39,474 nt of DNA from Hyphomonas oceanitis SCH89 (lineage in GTDB: Bacteria > Pseudomonadota > Alphaproteobacteria > Caulobacterales > Hyphomonadaceae). Positions 1 through 8,537 of this stretch are shown piece after piece. How positions within the stretch are numbered: the stretch's first letter is position 1; every line of letters starts with the position of its first letter. The notes beneath the pieces are model-generated. The model ran no database searches. It was not told the DNA's origin and worked only from the letters and a program-made list of their open reading frames with translations. The position numbers were made by a program, and so were the translations under genes. The stretch is from NCBI RefSeq assembly GCF_000685295.1, contig NZ_ARYL01000035.1:1-39474 (forward strand), read 5' to 3'.

Positions 1-324
1 CACGAATTACACCACGTGATGGGACGCTACCCAACCTTGCCGACTAAAACAAGCTGGACTCGTTATCAGGACTTGTCAAAGGGATGGCGATGTTTAGCAC
101 AGCGGATGCAGCCAAAATGCTGACGGGGTACACAGCGCTCATGCGCGACAACGTGGCTCGGCTCTAATCCCAGCTGGGGGAAAGCTGGGCGTCATGTCAC
201 TTGCTGAGCGCGAAGCGATTTCCGGTTCGATTCGCCTATCTACATCCCAAAACTATGATCAAGGCTTTCCGATGTTCATCACGCTCTGGATAAATTGATC
301 CATGTAAATTGAACCGCCCCGGGA
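1..324. other. Left-edge stretch with no recognisable gene
   Basis: No convincing coding region is visible. One short open frame (84-167, plus strand) encodes a 27-residue Met/Ala-rich peptide, but it has no family I recognise and no clear ribosome binding site. The stretch lies directly upstream of a decayed acyl-CoA dehydrogenase and may hold its degraded 5' part; no alignable N-terminal dehydrogenase sequence could be read in any frame. Confidence 0.5.
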
Positions 325-1226
325 TTGTCGGAGGCCATTTATTGTAAGCTATGCGGCCATGGGGACGACGCGCAGAAAGCACAATATCTTCCCAAGGTTG
401 CGAGCGGCGAATTGCGGCTGCAGGCCTTTGGCGTAACCGAACCGACCAGTGGCACGGATACACTAAGCCTGAAAACTTCCGCAAAAAGGGATGGCGATCA
501 CTATATCATCAACGGGCAGAAACTGTGGACCAGCCGCGCCGAACATTCGGACTTGATGATTCTCCTCGCTCGCACCACGCCGCAAGATCAGGTGCGTCGC
601 ACACCGAGGGGCTCTCGGTGTTCCTCGTCGATATGCGCGAAGCGATCGGCAATGGCCTCACCATACGACCCATCGAAACGATGATGAACCACGCGACCAC
701 CAAAGTTTTCTTCGAGGACTTACGCGTACCTGTCGCAAATTTGATTGGCGATGAGGGCAAAGGCTTTCGATACATCCTGTCAGGCATGAACGCCGAGCGC
801 TTGCTGATCGCTGCGGAATGCGTGGGCGATGCTAAATGGTTCATCAACAAGGCAACGGCCTACGCGAATGAGCGCGTTCTTTTCGGTCGCCCTATCGGCC
901 AGAATCAGGGTGTGCAATTTCCTATCGCGCGCGCCTACGTACAAATGCGCGCCGCCGAGTTGATGGTGCATGACGGGCTGCGCAAATATGAGGCGGGCGA
1001 AAATGTTGGCGAGCAAGCCAATATCTAAAAAATGCTCGCTGCAGAGGCAAGCTGGGCTGCCGGTGAAGCCTGCATCCAGACCCATGGCGGATTTGGTTTT
1101 GCTGTCGAATATGACATTGAGCGCAAGTAACGTGAAACCCGGTTGTATCAAGTGGCCCCGATTAGCACGAACATGATCCTGTCCCATGTCGCTGAACATG
1201 TCCTTGGTCTGCCAAGAAGCTACTGA
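325..1226 (+). pseudogene. Acyl-CoA dehydrogenase, 5'-truncated and broken
   Basis: The acyl-CoA dehydrogenase flavoenzymes catalyse alpha,beta-oxidation of acyl-CoA thioesters. Frame 1 (325 to about 595) carries the middle-domain hallmark around FGVTEPTSGTDT followed by GQKLWTSRAEHSDLM. The reading then continues in another frame from about 600 with the block around TEGLSVFLVDMREA and the C-terminal helical domain (NERVLFGRPIGQNQGVQFP). That frame is cut by TAA at 1026-1028 and again by TAA at 1128-1130, yet the homology runs through both stops (MLAAEASWAAGEACIQTHGG, the usual catalytic-domain end) to TGA at 1224-1226. The N-terminal domain is absent. A frameshift plus two nonsense codons make this a clear pseudogene. 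The intact acyl-CoA ligase next door on the opposite strand suggests the pair once belonged to an acid-degradation cluster. Confidence 0.9.
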
Positions 1227-1298
1227 AAAAAGAGAAGCGGGCTATTGCCCGTAGGCGTTGAATTCTATTCTATATGGCCTTGCCGGATGTGACCTCGC

Positions 1299-2912
1299 CT
1301 AGGCAAGGTGGTCGCGATACGTTTCGCGTAAGCCCTTTTTGTCGATCTTTCCGGTCGCTGTAAGCGGCACTTTTGCAAACAGGATGTCGTCCGGCAGCCA
1401 CCAGCGAACAACCTTCGTTTCTAGGTGCGCGCGAATGTCGGTGGCGGTAACGACCTGGCCCTCATGTGTTTCGATCACGAGAAGGGGACGTTCTTCCCAT
1501 TTTGGATGATAGACGCCGATAACGGCTGCAATCCGGACGCCGGGATATCCAACCGCCGCATTTTCGAGGTCGATCGAGCTGATCCACTCGCCGCCCGACT
1601 TGATGACGTCCTTCGCGCGATCGGTCAGCCGGAGAAAGCCAAAGCGGTCAATCGTGCCGATGTCGCCGGTGTCGAACCAGCCATCGCTGCCGACGCCTTC
1701 AATATCGGGAAAATAGCGGTCGACGACCCATGGTCCGCGCACCTGAAGCGCGCCAGCCTGCTCGCCGTCCCATGGCAGCGGCACGCCGCCATCATCGATA
1801 ATGCGCAGTTCGATGCCGAACTGCATGCGACCCTGCTTGCTGAGCAGAACATCGATCGCGAAATCGTCACCTTCAGCCATAAGGAGCGGGGTGGGTGTCG
1901 AAATCACCCCGAGCGGATTGGTTTCGGTCATGCCCCAGAGCTGGAGCACGGTGACTCCATAGTGTGTCCGAAACGTTTCGGCCATTGCCCTCGGCACGGC
2001 CGAGCCGCCGATCACGAGGCGCTTGAGATTGCCGACGCCTTTCTCCGTGGCATCAAGGTGCGCGAGGTACATCGTCCATATCGTTGGCACGCCGCCCGAA
2101 AAGGTGACGCCCTCTTCGTTGATCAGGTTGGCAAGACTGGCACCGTCCATCTTGTCGCACGGAAGCACAAGCTTGCAGCCGTTGATCGCAGCCGTGAAGG
2201 GCAGACCCCATGCGGTGGCGTGATACATTGAAGAGCACGGCATGATGACATCGAAAGCACTGAATCCGAAGGCGCTGCTGAGGCCGGCCGCCATGGCATG
2301 GAGAACGATCGAGCGGTGGCTGTAGAGGACGCCCTTGGGGTCGCCTGTCGTCCCCGAGGTATAGCAAAGAAAGGCGGCCGCCTTTTCATCGAAGCTCGGC
2401 CATGCGAGGGCGCCGTCCTCGTGCGCTAGCAAGGCCTCATAATTCAACGCGTCGGCAAGATCCGGCACGAAAGCTGCGCGCTCGGCGAGAAGGACATAAT
2501 GCTCGATCCCGGGGAGGAGAGGGCGCAACCGTGCGACGAGCTCGGCAAGATTAGGTTCAAACAATAGGACACGGCTACCTGCATGCTCGATAGTGAAGGC
2601 GATCTGTTCGTCGCTGAGGCGCGGGTTGGCGGTGTGCAGAACGGCCCCCATTCCAGGAATCGCATAGAAGAGTTCGAGATGGCGGTGCGTGTTCCAGGCG
2701 AGTGAGGAGACGCGGTCGCCCGTTGCAACACCGAGCACGCCAAGGGCCTGCGCCGCCTGGCGCGAACGCTGGTCGCAGCTACGCCAGTCATACCGCCAGA
2801 CGGACTCATCGACGAGCTTCGAGACGATCTCCCGCTCGCCATGCGCGCGGGCGGCATATTGTAATATACCACTGACCAGCAACGGTGCGTCCTGCATCAA
2901 TCCTTGCAGCAT
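1299..2912 (-). CDS. Fatty-acyl-CoA ligase (AMP-forming, AlkK-like)
   Basis: A 537-residue ANL-superfamily adenylate-forming enzyme that activates a carboxylic acid with ATP and CoA to the acyl-CoA. The phosphate-binding motif [10 protein letters not shown] starts at about residue 185. The motif around [12 protein letters not shown], the DTGDIG ATPase block, the hinge and KSGGEWIS region, and the C-terminal lysine motif [15 protein letters not shown] are all present. Whole-protein resemblance is to the medium/long-chain AlkK-type ligases, like the ligase at 31297-32889. The ATG at 2912 is preferred because GGAGAAG lies about 11 nt upstream and homology begins there; the open frame runs on to 3068 but that extension reads into the flanking IS3 remnant. 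Substrate is unknown. It faces the acyl-CoA dehydrogenase pseudogene. Confidence 0.9.
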   Translation of the reverse strand: MLQGLMQDAPLLVSGILQYAARAHGEREIVSKLVDESVWRYDWRSCDQRSRQAAQALGVLGVATGDRVSSLAWNTHRHLELFYAIPGMGAVLHTANPRLSDEQIAFTIEHAGSRVLLFEPNLAELVARLRPLLPGIEHYVLLAERAAFVPDLADALNYEALLAHEDGALAWPSFDEKAAAFLCYTSGTTGDPKGVLYSHRSIVLHAMAAGLSSAFGFSAFDVIMPCSSMYHATAWGLPFTAAINGCKLVLPCDKMDGASLANLINEEGVTFSGGVPTIWTMYLAHLDATEKGVGNLKRLVIGGSAVPRAMAETFRTHYGVTVLQLWGMTETNPLGVISTPTPLLMAEGDDFAIDVLLSKQGRMQFGIELRIIDDGGVPLPWDGEQAGALQVRGPWVVDRYFPDIEGVGSDGWFDTGDIGTIDRFGFLRLTDRAKDVIKSGGEWISSIDLENAAVGYPGVRIAAVIGVYHPKWEERPLLVIETHEGQVVTATDIRAHLETKVVRWWLPDDILFAKVPLTATGKIDKKGLRETYRDHLA

Positions 2913-3029
2913 GTTGCATTCTTCTCCTAGCGGCCCCGGCGTGTTATGCGCAACGCGCCCTTCTGTTCCGTATGACGCGCAGGCGCGCATGCTGTCAATT
3001 GACCGCCGTCTTGCCCGCAGGCCCAGTTG

Positions 3030-3320
3030 TGGCCTGCTGCCGTTTGGTGGACACGGAGATAGGCTCATTCATGCTACACCGGCTTCGCGTTCGACGTCGA
3101 TGGGGCTTTTGTATCCGATGGTCGAGTGCCTGCCGATGGGGTTGTAGAAGCATTCGATGTAATCGAACACATCGGCCCTAGCGTGGTTGCGCGAGCGATA
3201 AACTTTCCGCGCGATCCGCTCGGTCTTGAGCAAGGAGAAGAAGCTCTCCATCGCGGCATTGTCCCAACAGTTGCCCGACCGGCTCGTCGACCAGCCAACC
3301 ATCCCCCTGGAGGCCTCAGT
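3030..3320 (-). mobile_element. IS3-family remnant (3' end of orfB)
   Basis: Reading 3317 down to the TGA at 3069-3071 gives the C-terminal catalytic part of an IS3-family OrfB integrase. It contains GNCWDNAAMESFFSLLKTER, with the third catalytic acid of the DDE triad, and the usual ending FYNPIGRHSTIGYKSPID. The sequence after the stop, with GTGTCCACCAAAC on the minus strand, resembles the outer end of such elements. The 5' two thirds of orfB and all of orfA are missing; the break at about 3317-3320 abuts sequence attached to the Tn3-type fragment. The element is dead. Confidence 0.85.
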
Positions 3321-3363
3321 GCATTATTGGGACACAGATTCACGGAAGGGCCATGCAAGCTGA

Positions 3364-3822
3364 TCACTTTGCGGTGATTTTCAGCGGTAAAAGCCCATCA
3401 TCATCAAAATTGCCGACGTCAGACCAAACATAGTCGCCAGTCAGATTGATATGATCCCAGCCCAGCGGGGACAATTGCCGCAGCGCCTCTGCATGATCAG
3501 GCATTGCGCGGAGGTTGAGTGCGCCCACGGCCCGGTTGAGATATCGACAATTGAACAAAATGATTGCCGCCGTCACAAGATTGAGCGCGGCAGCGCGAGT
3601 TTGCTGGTTTTCTTGGCCCCGATCTCGGAACCGGCCAAGGCGGTGGAAGGCAACGGCCCGGGCCAGAGTGTTGCGCGCCTCACCCTTGTTGAGTTCGGCG
3701 GTCACCTGCTTGCCCAGCGTCGACAATCCGACACCCAAATTAGCAGCCACACGCCGCCGGGACAATCCACTGGTCAGCGCAATGCGAACCGCTTCCTGTT
3801 TGAAATCTTCTGTATGCTTCAT
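3364..3822 (-). CDS. Chimeric ORF: IS3 OrfA N-terminus fused to Tn3 TnpA C-terminus
   Basis: This 152-residue open frame starts at an ATG with AAGGAGAC 8 nt upstream, the native signals of an IS3 orfA. Residues 1 to about 39 (MKHTEDFKQEAVRIAL, then LGVGLSTLGK) are the helix-turn-helix of an IS3-family OrfA. From about residue 42 the protein is the C-terminus of a Tn3-family transposase: LNKGEARNTLARAVAFHRLG, the EN-QQ stretch, and PLGWDHINLTGDYVWS. The junction at about 3703 is in frame. Neither half is a complete transposase, so it is probably inert, but it could be translated as a DNA-binding fragment. The IS3 end TGGACTTGTACCGG at 3877-3890 cuts trbJ. Confidence 0.85.
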   Translation of the reverse strand: MKHTEDFKQEAVRIALTSGLSRRRVAANLGVGLSTLGKQVTAELNKGEARNTLARAVAFHRLGRFRDRGQENQQTRAAALNLVTAAIILFNCRYLNRAVGALNLRAMPDHAEALRQLSPLGWDHINLTGDYVWSDVGNFDDDGLLPLKITAK

Positions 3823-3850
3823 CATCTCTTCGGTCTCCTTGTATGAGTGT

Positions 3851-4120
3851 TTAACTCTCAAGTGACCGGCACAAAACCGGTACAAGTCCAATACTGTCAG
3901 GCAGCGCTTCGAGATCGCGCGCCATGTTCTCCAGCATCTCGATCTCATGGGTGAGCTGCTGGATTTGCTGGTTCACCTCCTGAAGGGAGCGGACGGCCTG
4001 GTAGATGTTCTGGATGTGATTGGCGGGGTCATAGACCGTCCATTGGGCCGAAGCTGGCGGCGCGATGAGGATAGAAAGCGGCGCGGCGCAGATGAGGACG
4101 GAGGAGAGAAGACGTTTCAT
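3851..4120 (-). pseudogene. trbJ: TrbJ, truncated by the IS3-type end
   Basis: TrbJ is a secreted/periplasmic component of the Trb conjugative type IV secretion system, a VirB5-like minor pilus protein. The first 76 or so residues are genuine: a signal peptide (LLSSVLICAAPLSILIAPP, then ASA) followed by QWTVYDPANHIQNIYQAVRS and a coiled-coil stretch. Native sequence stops at about 3891, and the last codons (GLVPVLCRSLES, TAA at 3851-3853) come from the inserted IS3-type terminus. Full-length TrbJ is roughly 230-270 residues, so about two thirds is lost. The ATG at 4120 lies 9 nt after the trbE stop, with AGGAA before it, as expected for the trbBCDEJ order. The downstream genes trbL, F, G and I are absent. 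Confidence 0.9.
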
Positions 4121-4129
4121 CGGGGGTTC

Positions 4130-6601
4130 CTATTCGGCTGCGAGGATGTGGGCGGGATTGAAGGGCGCGTGCGCTTCGGACTCCGGCGCATGTCCGGGCC
4201 AGCGGGTGAGCAGCTCAGCCGCCCAGGGCAGGCCCTTCTCGATCAGCCAGCAGGCCGCGAACCCGTCGCCTTCCGTCTCGGCCCAGATGCGGTCGAGCAT
4301 GGCCTGATCGTCGGGCGAGGACGCACCGCAGATCGAGAGCGCGATCGGCCCGAGGCCGAGGTCGAACACGCGCGCACCCAGCGGCGACTGGTGATAATAA
4401 TCGCGCTTCGGGGTGGCCCGGCTGATCAGTTCGATCTGGCGGGCGTTGAGGCCGAACCGGTGATAGGTCTCGCGGGACTGCGGTTCCTGCGCGCGTTCAT
4501 TGGGCAGGAATATCCGTGTCGGGCAGGACTCGACGAGCGCTGGCGCAATGCTTGAGTTCGCGATGTCGGCCAGGCTCTGCGTGGCGAACACGACGGACAC
4601 GTTCTTTTTTCGCAGGGTCTTCAGCCATTCGCGGATGCGCGCCGCGAACATCGGATCATCCATGAACAGCCAGGCCTCATCTAGGATGAGCAGCGTTGGT
4701 TTGCCGGTGAACCGGGCCTCAAGCCGGTGGAACAGGTAGGTGATCACGGGTACCACCGCGCCTTTGGCGTGCATCAGCTCTTCCATTTCGAAGGTGGCGG
4801 TGTCCGCGAGACTGAGGCTTTCATGATCAGCATCCAGAAGCCGTCCATGCGGGCCTTCCAGCGTGAACGGATGCAGAGCGGATTTGAGCGTCTCGTCCTG
4901 CAGCATCAGGCTGAGGCCTGTCAGCGTCCGCTCGGACTCAGGCGCTGAGCTGAGAGACTGGATCGCTTCCCAGAGCCGGGCCTTGAGCTCCGGCGTCATG
5001 GCCACGCCTTCATGGGTGCACAGGCCCGCCAGCCAGTCGGCGGCAAAGCTCGCCCCGTGTCCGGTGTCGATGTCCTTCAGCGGCTGAAGGCTCGGGGCGC
5101 GGGCACCGCCGAGATCGATATGTGCGCCGCCCATGGCGAGCGTTGCGGCGCGGGCCGAACGGCCCTTTTCAAAGAGGAAGACCTGCGCGCCTTCATAGCG
5201 CTTCCATTGCAGGGCAAGCAGCGACAGGAGCACCGACTTCCCCGCGCCGGTCGGGCCGACCACAAGCGTATGCCCGACATCGCCGATATGCAGGTTCAGC
5301 CGGACCGGCGTCGTGCCATCGGTCTGCGCCTGGATCAGCGCCGGGGCGTTGAGATGGCGATTGGTCTCCTCGCCCGCCCAGACCGCCGAGAGCGGCACCA
5401 TATGGGCAAGGTTCAGCGTGTGCAGGATCGGCTGGCGGACATTGGCGTATGGATGGCCGGGCAATGAGCCGAGCCAGGCATCGACGGCGTTCAGCGTCTC
5501 GCGGATCGCGGTAAAGCCGCGGCCATTCACGATGCGCTCGGCAATTCGGATATGGTCATCGACGGTGCGCCGGTCGGGATCGGCAACGGTGATGGTCGTG
5601 GTGACATAGCCATAGGAGACAAGATCGGAGCCAAGCTCTTGCAAAGCCGCATCGGCGTCGGCAGCCTTGTTGTCGGCGTCATTGTCAACGAGGGCGGCTT
5701 GTTCATTGAACAGGGTCTCGCGCAGGACCGCGCCGATCGATTTGCGCTTGGCGAACCAGTGCCGGCGTTTTTTGCCGAGGACTTTCTCGGCCTCGGCTTT
5801 GTCCATCGCGATGAACCGCGTCGCCCAGCGATAGGCAAAGCCCTGCCGGTTGAGCTCATCGAGAATGCCGGGAAGCGTTGAGGCCGGAAAGCCGAGAATG
5901 GTCAGCGTGCGCAAATGCGCGTCACCGATCATGGGTTCGAGGCCACCGGCGAAGGGTTCATCGGCGAGAATGGCGTCCAGGAAGACGGGCAACTCGGGCC
6001 TCACGACCGGATGGCGCTTCGTGGAAATCGTCGAATGCAGATAAGTCAGCGTCTCGTCATCGGTGAGCTTTGCGATTTCGGCGAGACAGGTGGAGAGGAG
6101 ATCGAAGACGCGGGCGGCATGTTGCTGGAAGGTCTCCAGGCGATGACGCCAGGTCGCCGCGTCTTCGGTCTCGGCGCGCTGGATCAGGGCTTTCTCGGCC
6201 CGGCCCGTGGCATCGGCGGGTGGGAGCCAGAGCAGGGTCAGATAGTAGGCACTTTCGAACCGGGTTCCGGCTTCTTCGGCTTGTAATGCCCGTTCCTGAT
6301 CGACGAGCCATGACAGCGCGTCGGGGAACTCAGCCTCCGGATAATCATGCACTTCATGGCGCTGCGCTTCGAAGAACAGCGCCCAGCCCGAGCCGAACCG
6401 GCGCAGCACATTATTGACCCGCGCCATCACGGAAACGAGTTCTTCGTCTGTCGAGCTTTCGAGGTCAGGGCCGCGATAGCGGAACGTGGTCTGGAAGCTG
6501 CCATCCTTGTTGAGGACGACGCCCGGCGCGACGAGACAGGCCCAGGGCAGGTAGTCGGCCAGTAGGACCAGGGTCTCTGCGTATTCTTTCAGGTTCAGCA
6601 T
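4130..6601 (-). CDS. trbE: TrbE conjugative transfer ATPase
   Basis: An 823-residue cytoplasmic/inner-membrane ATPase of the VirB4 family that powers assembly of the Trb mating-pair apparatus. The N-terminal CagE/TrbE/VirB4 domain covers roughly residues 1-400 (starting LKEYAETLVLLADYLPWACL). Walker A is GPTGAGKS at 449-456 and Walker B is LLILDEAWLF from residue 637, followed by the RecA-like block around SVVFATQSLADIA. The length is normal for TrbE and no frameshift is visible, so the gene looks intact although its operon is not. The start overlaps the trbD stop (ATGCTGA), giving translational coupling. Upstream an IS5 element lies between trbC and trbD, so expression from the original promoter is probably reduced or lost. 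Confidence 0.95.
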   Translation of the reverse strand: MLNLKEYAETLVLLADYLPWACLVAPGVVLNKDGSFQTTFRYRGPDLESSTDEELVSVMARVNNVLRRFGSGWALFFEAQRHEVHDYPEAEFPDALSWLVDQERALQAEEAGTRFESAYYLTLLWLPPADATGRAEKALIQRAETEDAATWRHRLETFQQHAARVFDLLSTCLAEIAKLTDDETLTYLHSTISTKRHPVVRPELPVFLDAILADEPFAGGLEPMIGDAHLRTLTILGFPASTLPGILDELNRQGFAYRWATRFIAMDKAEAEKVLGKKRRHWFAKRKSIGAVLRETLFNEQAALVDNDADNKAADADAALQELGSDLVSYGYVTTTITVADPDRRTVDDHIRIAERIVNGRGFTAIRETLNAVDAWLGSLPGHPYANVRQPILHTLNLAHMVPLSAVWAGEETNRHLNAPALIQAQTDGTTPVRLNLHIGDVGHTLVVGPTGAGKSVLLSLLALQWKRYEGAQVFLFEKGRSARAATLAMGGAHIDLGGARAPSLQPLKDIDTGHGASFAADWLAGLCTHEGVAMTPELKARLWEAIQSLSSAPESERTLTGLSLMLQDETLKSALHPFTLEGPHGRLLDADHESLSLADTATFEMEELMHAKGAVVPVITYLFHRLEARFTGKPTLLILDEAWLFMDDPMFAARIREWLKTLRKKNVSVVFATQSLADIANSSIAPALVESCPTRIFLPNERAQEPQSRETYHRFGLNARQIELISRATPKRDYYHQSPLGARVFDLGLGPIALSICGASSPDDQAMLDRIWAETEGDGFAACWLIEKGLPWAAELLTRWPGHAPESEAHAPFNPAHILAAE

Positions 6602-6849
6602 GTCAGATGCTCCTTGTGCCGCGTGCTCCGGCCGGCAACGGCCATGAAATCCGGATCAGAGCGCGCCATGAACACCGCTGCCGAATGCCCGACCGCCCAG
6701 AGAACAAGGCCCGGTATCCAGAGCTGGAGGCCCAGGCCGACAGCAGCGGCGAGCGTCCCGATGGCGATGGCGGCCGTGCGGGGCGCGCCCGCCATCAGGA
6801 TCGGCTCGGTCAGCGAGCGATGGAGCGGGATTTCATAGCCGTCAGCCAC
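6595..6849 (-). CDS. trbD: TrbD conjugal transfer inner-membrane protein
   Basis: An 84-residue VirB3-like membrane component of the mating-pair complex. The signature GYEIPLHRSLTEPILMAG is followed by two hydrophobic segments (TAAIAIGTLAAAVGLGLQL and WIPGLVLWAVGHSAAVFMA). The GTG at 6849-6847 is the likely start: before the IS5 insertion it overlapped the trbC stop in the string CTAGTG. A longer reading from an ATG at 6879 exists, but its first ten residues (MQTGFFSSLL) come from the IS end. The IS has removed the upstream ribosome binding context and the coupling to trbC, so translation may now begin at the IS-derived ATG. The gene overlaps trbE by 7 nt. Confidence 0.88.
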   Translation of the reverse strand: MADGYEIPLHRSLTEPILMAGAPRTAAIAIGTLAAAVGLGLQLWIPGLVLWAVGHSAAVFMARSDPDFMAVAGRSTRHKEHLTC

Positions 6850-6852
6850 TAG
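6849..6852. repeat. Target-site duplication CTAG (left copy)
   Basis: CTAG flanks the left end of the IS5 element and is repeated at 8202-8205. A 4-bp YTAR duplication is the known habit of IS5-group elements. Its minus-strand reading contributes the first bases of the trbD GTG start. Confidence 0.85.
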
Positions 6853-8201
6853 CAGGCTGCTGAAAAAGCCTGTTTGCACGTTGTGGAGTATAGATTTTTT
6901 GGGGTCTGTGAGACTTTTTTTCGCCGTTTTGGCGTCGGGACGCGCGTTTCCGCCGGCATTGAGGTCACTCTTTCGGCATAGACCATCTTTCTACGGATTA
7001 TGCGCTGACCTATAGCAGCGGCGATGGTGGCGTTCATGCTGCGGCCCCCGCAAGTAGCTTCGGTAGTCGGACGAGATTGTAGGCGGCGATGGCGATATCG
7101 AAGCCGAGGGCAACGCGCCGCTTTCCCCTGAACTTCGTCTTGGCATAGCCGCCAGTTGTCTTCGTCCACCCGAAGATCTCCTCGATCCTTTTGCGGATGC
7201 GCTGGGAGACCTCATAGCCCTCGGGGGTCTTGATGGGCAGGCCGCACCTCCCGGTCTCGGACTTCAGGGCGACATGCGGCCTGACACCGGCCTGCTCCAG
7301 ATCGCGCTTGAAGGTCCAGGCATTGTAGCCTTTGTCGGCACCAAGTGTGGCGCCGCGTTTAACCTTGCGTTTCCTGATCATCTCGAGGGCCGCCTCGCGT
7401 TCGGCTCTGCCGGTTGCATGGGTCAGTTGTGTCGCTACGGCGAGGCCTTGCCGGTTCTCCATGAGGACGTGCCCCATGTAGCATAACTGAGCCGGCTTGC
7501 CCCGGCCCTTGCGATAGAGCCGAGCATCGGGATCGGTCGATGAGGCATGCGTCTGGTTCGACCGCTTCTCGCCGTGGAAGTCGTGCGGTGCATTGCGACC
7601 ACCACCTCCACTATCCGGACCACCGCCGCTATCGGTATCCTTCGGACGGAAGCTCTTGGTACTGGCCCAGGCCTCAATCAGGGTGCCATCCACACTGAAG
7701 TGCTCACGCGACAACAGCTTCTTCACTCGCCGAAGCGACAGGACGGCGTTGAGGAACTTTGCGGCGATATCCCCATCCAGAAGGCGGTCGCGGTTCTTTG
7801 AAAACGTCGAGGCGTCCCAGGTCGGCTCATCGGGCCCGAGCCCGACAAACCAGCGAAACAGGAGATCGAACTCAAGCCGCTCCATCAGCTGGCGCTCAGA
7901 CCGGATCGAATAGATCGCCTGCAACAGCATCGCCCGCAACAGACGCTCCGGCGCGATCGACGGGCGACCGGTATCCTGCGCGTAAAGTGCCGTAAAATCT
8001 GCGTCCAGAGCCTTCAGCGCGTCATTTACCAGCTGCCGTATCTGCCGCAGAGGATGATCCGATGCGATCCGGTCTTCTACGTTCACATACGAAAACAACT
8101 GATCCGTCGTCCGATCTTCACCACGCATCTCTGCCTCCCTCTCCACACAAAAGAGAGAATCATGCTTCGCAAAGCAAAACGAGACCTTTTTCAGCAGCCT
8201 G
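6853..8201 (-). mobile_element. IS5-family insertion sequence, apparently complete
   Basis: A 1349-bp element with perfect 16-bp terminal inverted repeats: CAGGCTGCTGAAAAAG from 6853 inward, and the same read inward from 8201 on the other strand. It is flanked by the CTAG duplications at 6849-6852 and 8202-8205. It carries one intact transposase gene, 7034-8128. Intact ends, intact transposase and perfect duplications suggest a recent insertion that may still be mobile. It sits exactly at the trbC/trbD junction. Confidence 0.95.
7034..8128 (-). CDS. IS5-family transposase
   Basis: A 364-residue DDE transposase of the IS5/IS1182-like kind. The N-terminal DUF772-type DNA-binding domain begins MRGEDRTTDQLFSYVNVEDR. 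Catalytic residues are readable: Asp147 in HFSVDGTLIEAW, Asp265 in LGADKGYNAW, and Glu316/317 in RIEEIFGWTKT. A Gly/Asp-rich insert (DSGGGPDSGGGGRN) lies between the first two. The ATG at 8128 is preferred over the longer frame to 8209, because GGGAGG lies upstream and the longer frame runs through the terminal repeat into trbC. No interruption is seen. Confidence 0.93.
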   Translation of the reverse strand: MRGEDRTTDQLFSYVNVEDRIASDHPLRQIRQLVNDALKALDADFTALYAQDTGRPSIAPERLLRAMLLQAIYSIRSERQLMERLEFDLLFRWFVGLGPDEPTWDASTFSKNRDRLLDGDIAAKFLNAVLSLRRVKKLLSREHFSVDGTLIEAWASTKSFRPKDTDSGGGPDSGGGGRNAPHDFHGEKRSNQTHASSTDPDARLYRKGRGKPAQLCYMGHVLMENRQGLAVATQLTHATGRAEREAALEMIRKRKVKRGATLGADKGYNAWTFKRDLEQAGVRPHVALKSETGRCGLPIKTPEGYEVSQRIRKRIEEIFGWTKTTGGYAKTKFRGKRRVALGFDIAIAAYNLVRLPKLLAGAAA

Positions 8202-8205
8202 CTAG
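8202..8205. repeat. Target-site duplication CTAG (right copy)
   Basis: The second CTAG copy, on the trbC side of the IS5 element. Read on the minus strand it supplies the TAG stop codon of trbC, so trbC ends at its native codon despite the insertion. Confidence 0.85.
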
Positions 8206-8537
8206 ACAAGCGCTCCGCCGCCGAAGCTGAAGAAGGTCAGGAAGAACGAGGTCGCGGCAAAGGCGATGGACAGCCCGAACACGATCTGGATCAGCTTGCG
8301 CATGCCGCCGCTGGTCTCGCCAAAGGCCAGCGTAAGCCCCGTTAGGGTGATGATGATCACCGCCACGATGCGCGCGACCGGGCCCTCGATCGAAGTCAGG
8401 ATCTGATCAAGCGGGCCTTCCCAGGGCATGCCGGAGTCTGCCGCATGGGCCGGGCCTGCGATCATGAGGCCGAGGCCGATACAGGCCGCGACCTGTACCG
8501 TTCGGTTCACGGTCTGAAGGTGGTTGTAGAGCGTCAT
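8202..8537 (-). CDS. trbC: TrbC conjugal pilin precursor
   Basis: A 111-residue VirB2-like pilin, the main subunit of the conjugative pilus. It has a long signal sequence (VQVAACIGLGLMIAGPAHA, cleaved after AHA at about residue 33) and two hydrophobic segments in the mature part: IVAVIIITLTGLTLAFGE and IQIVFGLSIAFAATSFFLTF. In RP4 the homologue is trimmed and cyclised by a serine protease, which is not visible in this window. The ATG overlaps the trbB stop (ATGA). The IS5 insertion leaves the coding sequence complete because the duplicated CTAG restores the TAG stop. Confidence 0.93.
   Translation of the reverse strand: MTLYNHLQTVNRTVQVAACIGLGLMIAGPAHAADSGMPWEGPLDQILTSIEGPVARIVAVIIITLTGLTLAFGETSGGMRKLIQIVFGLSIAFAATSFFLTFFSFGGGALV

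Noticed and set aside
1278..1308. CCTTGCC ... GGCAAGG stem downstream of the ligase stop
   Set aside because: A 7-bp stem with a 17-nt loop overlapping the coding end and no T-run; too weak to call a terminator.
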